From Lachnospiraceae bacterium (GTDB taxonomy: Bacteria; Bacillota; Clostridia; Lachnospirales; Lachnospiraceae), in the NCBI GenBank assembly GCA_024682555.1, contig JAIKZD010000138.1, forward strand, positions 1-32,814: a DNA stretch of 32,814 nt, written 5' to 3'. Of the stretch, positions 31,258 through 32,814 are shown in pieces. The notes beneath the pieces are model-generated. The model did not search any database. It had not been told where the DNA came from and worked only from the letters and a program-made list of their open reading frames with translations. Every line of letters begins with the position of its first letter. The stretch's first letter is position 1. The position numbers and the translations under genes are program-made.

Positions 31258-32814
31258 ATGATGAAGAAAATCGTAAAAAGTATCGAAGCATTAGTGATCT
31301 GTCTTGGCATGGTCTGTAACGGACCTGTAAGTTCTGTCATGGCGGGTGAGACGGACATACCGGAGGTAAGCGGTTCGGAAGATGCGGTTACGGCGGAGAT
31401 AAGCGGTGAGGATGAAGCAGATTTGGCGGAGGTAATCGTTGAGGAAGAAACGCCTGTAACAGAGGCGGGAGAAACCGAAGAAGAAGTGACTGTATCCGAG
31501 GTATCTGAAACAGAGGGATCAGAAGCGGATGAACTGTCTGTGTCCGATGCAGAGGAGGCAGAAGGATCCGGGATCATAGAATATGCAGAACAGGAAGATG
31601 AAGATGAACTGCTGGGAGCGGGAGATACCGGAACTTATAAACCCTATGAGAATGCTTCGTATCTTTTGAAATATGAAGAACTTGACGATGGCACCCTCCG
31701 GATCACCGGATACGACGGGGCCCCCCGCGGAGAGCTGGTAATCCCGGATAAGATCGGCGGGAAGCGGGTGACGATGATCGGGGATGAGGCATTCTGTGGC
31801 TGCAACGGCTTTACGGGAAGCCTGACGATCCCTGACAGTGTAACGACGATTGGGGATCGTGCATTCTATGGTTGCGAAGGCTTTAAGGGAAGCCTGACGA
31901 TCGGGGACAATGTTACTACGATCGGGAATGGTGCATTTGAGGAATGCTGGTTTAGTGGAAGCCTGACAATTCCTGACAGTGTGACAACGATCGGGGAGGG
32001 AGCATTTGAGTACTGTACCAGGTTTAATGGAAGTCTGACAATCGGAAACGGTGTAACGACGATCGGGGAAGAGGCATTTTATGGTTGCAGGGGCTTTAGC
32101 GGAAGTCTGACGATTCCTGACAGTGTAACGACGATCGAGAGCCAAGCATTTTATAATTGCAGGGGCTTTAGCGGAAGCCTGACGATCGGGGACAGTGTGA
32201 CGATGATCGGGGATAGTGCATTTTGGTACTGCGAAGGCTTTACGGGAAGCCTGACGATCGGAAACAGTGTAACGACGATCGGGGAGCATGCATTTTTGTG
32301 CTGCAGCGACTTTAGTGGAAGCCTGAGGATCCCGGACAGTGTAATCACGATCGGGAATAATGCATTTGGAGGGTGCAGCGGCTTTAGCGGGAACTTGACG
32401 ATTCCGGACAGTGTAACGACGATCGGGTATCAGGCATTTGCAGGTTGTACCGGCTTTAGCGGGAACCTGACGATCCCGGACAGTGTAACGACGATCGAGA
32501 ACCTAGCATTTTCTTACTGCAGCGGCTTTAGCGGAAACCTTACGATCGGAAACGGTGTAACAACGATCGGGAATGGTGCATTTAGTGAATGCAGCGGCTT
32601 TAGCGGAAACCTTACGATCGGAAATGGTGTAACGACGATCGGGGATCGTGTATTTGATAACTGCAACGGCTTCCGCAGAGTCGAGAACCGCTCGGCGGTT
32701 GAGTTTTCACTCCCGGGTTCCGATGGGCAGACCTGGACTGATGCGGCTACGGGTGAATCCATAGGATCCATCACAAACGGAACAGCCATCCGGAGTGATT
32801 ATTACGATCCGAAG
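31258..32814 (+). CDS. Secreted BspA-like leucine-rich-repeat surface protein (3' end outside window)
   Basis: An exported repeat protein of the BspA/LRR_5 type; such proteins are usually surface-exposed and involved in binding, but the partner here is unknown. A signal peptide is evident (basic MMKKIVKS, hydrophobic ALVICLGMVC, likely cut after VMA, residue 29). Residues ~31-122 are extremely acidic (Glu, Asp, Ser, Thr, Val) and probably disordered. After a short transition, twelve repeats of 24 residues (one of 23) begin at Phe185, consensus FSGSLTIPDSVTTIGxxAFxxC. A different segment follows (ENRSAVEFSLPGSDGQ) and the frame runs off the window. Any wall anchor would lie beyond it. ATG 31258 is six bases after GGAGG. 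Confidence 0.88.
   Translation, partial: MMKKIVKSIEALVICLGMVCNGPVSSVMAGETDIPEVSGSEDAVTAEISGEDEADLAEVIVEEETPVTEAGETEEEVTVSEVSETEGSEADELSVSDAEEAEGSGIIEYAEQEDEDELLGAGDTGTYKPYENASYLLKYEELDDGTLRITGYDGAPRGELVIPDKIGGKRVTMIGDEAFCGCNGFTGSLTIPDSVTTIGDRAFYGCEGFKGSLTIGDNVTTIGNGAFEECWFSGSLTIPDSVTTIGEGAFEYCTRFNGSLTIGNGVTTIGEEAFYGCRGFSGSLTIPDSVTTIESQAFYNCRGFSGSLTIGDSVTMIGDSAFWYCEGFTGSLTIGNSVTTIGEHAFLCCSDFSGSLRIPDSVITIGNNAFGGCSGFSGNLTIPDSVTTIGYQAFAGCTGFSGNLTIPDSVTTIENLAFSYCSGFSGNLTIGNGVTTIGNGAFSECSGFSGNLTIGNGVTTIGDRVFDNCNGFRRVENRSAVEFSLPGSDGQTWTDAATGESIGSITNGTAIRSDYYDPK
31810..32670 (+). repeat. Twelve tandem 72-bp LRR-coding units
   Basis: Eleven units of 72 bases and one of 69 (the second) encode the LRR_5 repeats. 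DNA identity is high (GGAAGCCTGACGATC and GTAACGACGATCGGG recur), so units have spread by recent duplication or conversion. Two versions exist, IPDS and IG(D/N)(N/G/S), strictly alternating in the first six units and then irregular. The repeats also keep reverse frames open. Confidence 0.92.

Noticed and set aside
31519..32289. Long minus-strand frame of 256 codons inside the LRR gene (also 32514-32789 and 31209-31577)
   Set aside because: It is the mirror of the in-phase tandem repeats and has no ribosome site or recognisable domain; the plus-strand protein has a signal peptide and known repeats.
31810..32670. Regular repeats that could suggest a CRISPR array
   Set aside because: The units are contiguous, without unique spacers, in frame, and encode LRR_5 repeats.

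Overview
The window looks like chromosomal DNA of a member of the Clostridia, most likely Lachnospiraceae (Bacillota). Support comes from the gene order mreB-mreC-mreD-PBP2-minC-rodA-mgsA, the yggS-sepF pair, the HisF-like/HisI/HisE fusion, strong GGAGG ribosome sites mixed with many TTG and GTG starts, and a final BspA-like surface protein. The genus cannot be named from the sequence alone. No rRNA, tRNA, CRISPR array, transposase or prophage gene was seen.

Layout. (1) 1-2606: the end of a histidine operon, with hisD (cut by the window edge), hisB, and a fusion of a degenerate HisF-like barrel to HisI and HisE. An in-frame TAG interrupts its HisE domain. (2) 2694-14560: one tightly packed same-strand run. 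It holds a radical SAM protein and its DUF2344 partner, a short RNase E/G without the Zn-link, mutS, mutL, miaA, a methionine gamma-lyase-family PLP enzyme, and a membrane-anchored TPR/trypsin-like protease. (3) 14497-15402, minus strand: a TtcA-like tRNA thiolase, overlapping the protease gene tail to tail by 64 bp. (4) 15447-24829: from a clear promoter, radC and then the cell-shape cluster mreB, mreC, mreD, a very long PBP2, minC, rodA, mgsA and a DacA-like lipoprotein. (5) 24840-25380: a single P-loop gene with its own promoter and terminator. (6) 25405-30743: an HlyD-like membrane protein, yggS, sepF (terminator after it), aroB, lspA and an RluA-family pseudouridine synthase. (7) 30762-31156: rpsU as its own unit, with a strong promoter, a structured leader and a REP-like palindrome that probably terminates it. 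(8) 31258 to the window end: a secreted BspA-like leucine-rich-repeat protein with nearly identical tandem repeats, cut by the window edge.

The genes fall into a few themes: histidine synthesis, mismatch repair and RNA maturation, and lateral-wall synthesis and division (MreBCD, PBP2, RodA, MinC, DacA, SepF). The most notable observations are sequence deviations inside this familiar layout. The MreB has lost the residues expected for ATP hydrolysis. MinC lacks adjacent minD/minE and has an altered MinD-contact motif. MgsA carries Glu at the catalytic Asp position. PBP2 has an insertion of about 235 residues. The hisE domain is split by an amber codon. I did not find a convincing wholly new multi-gene system; these are the points worth a second look.
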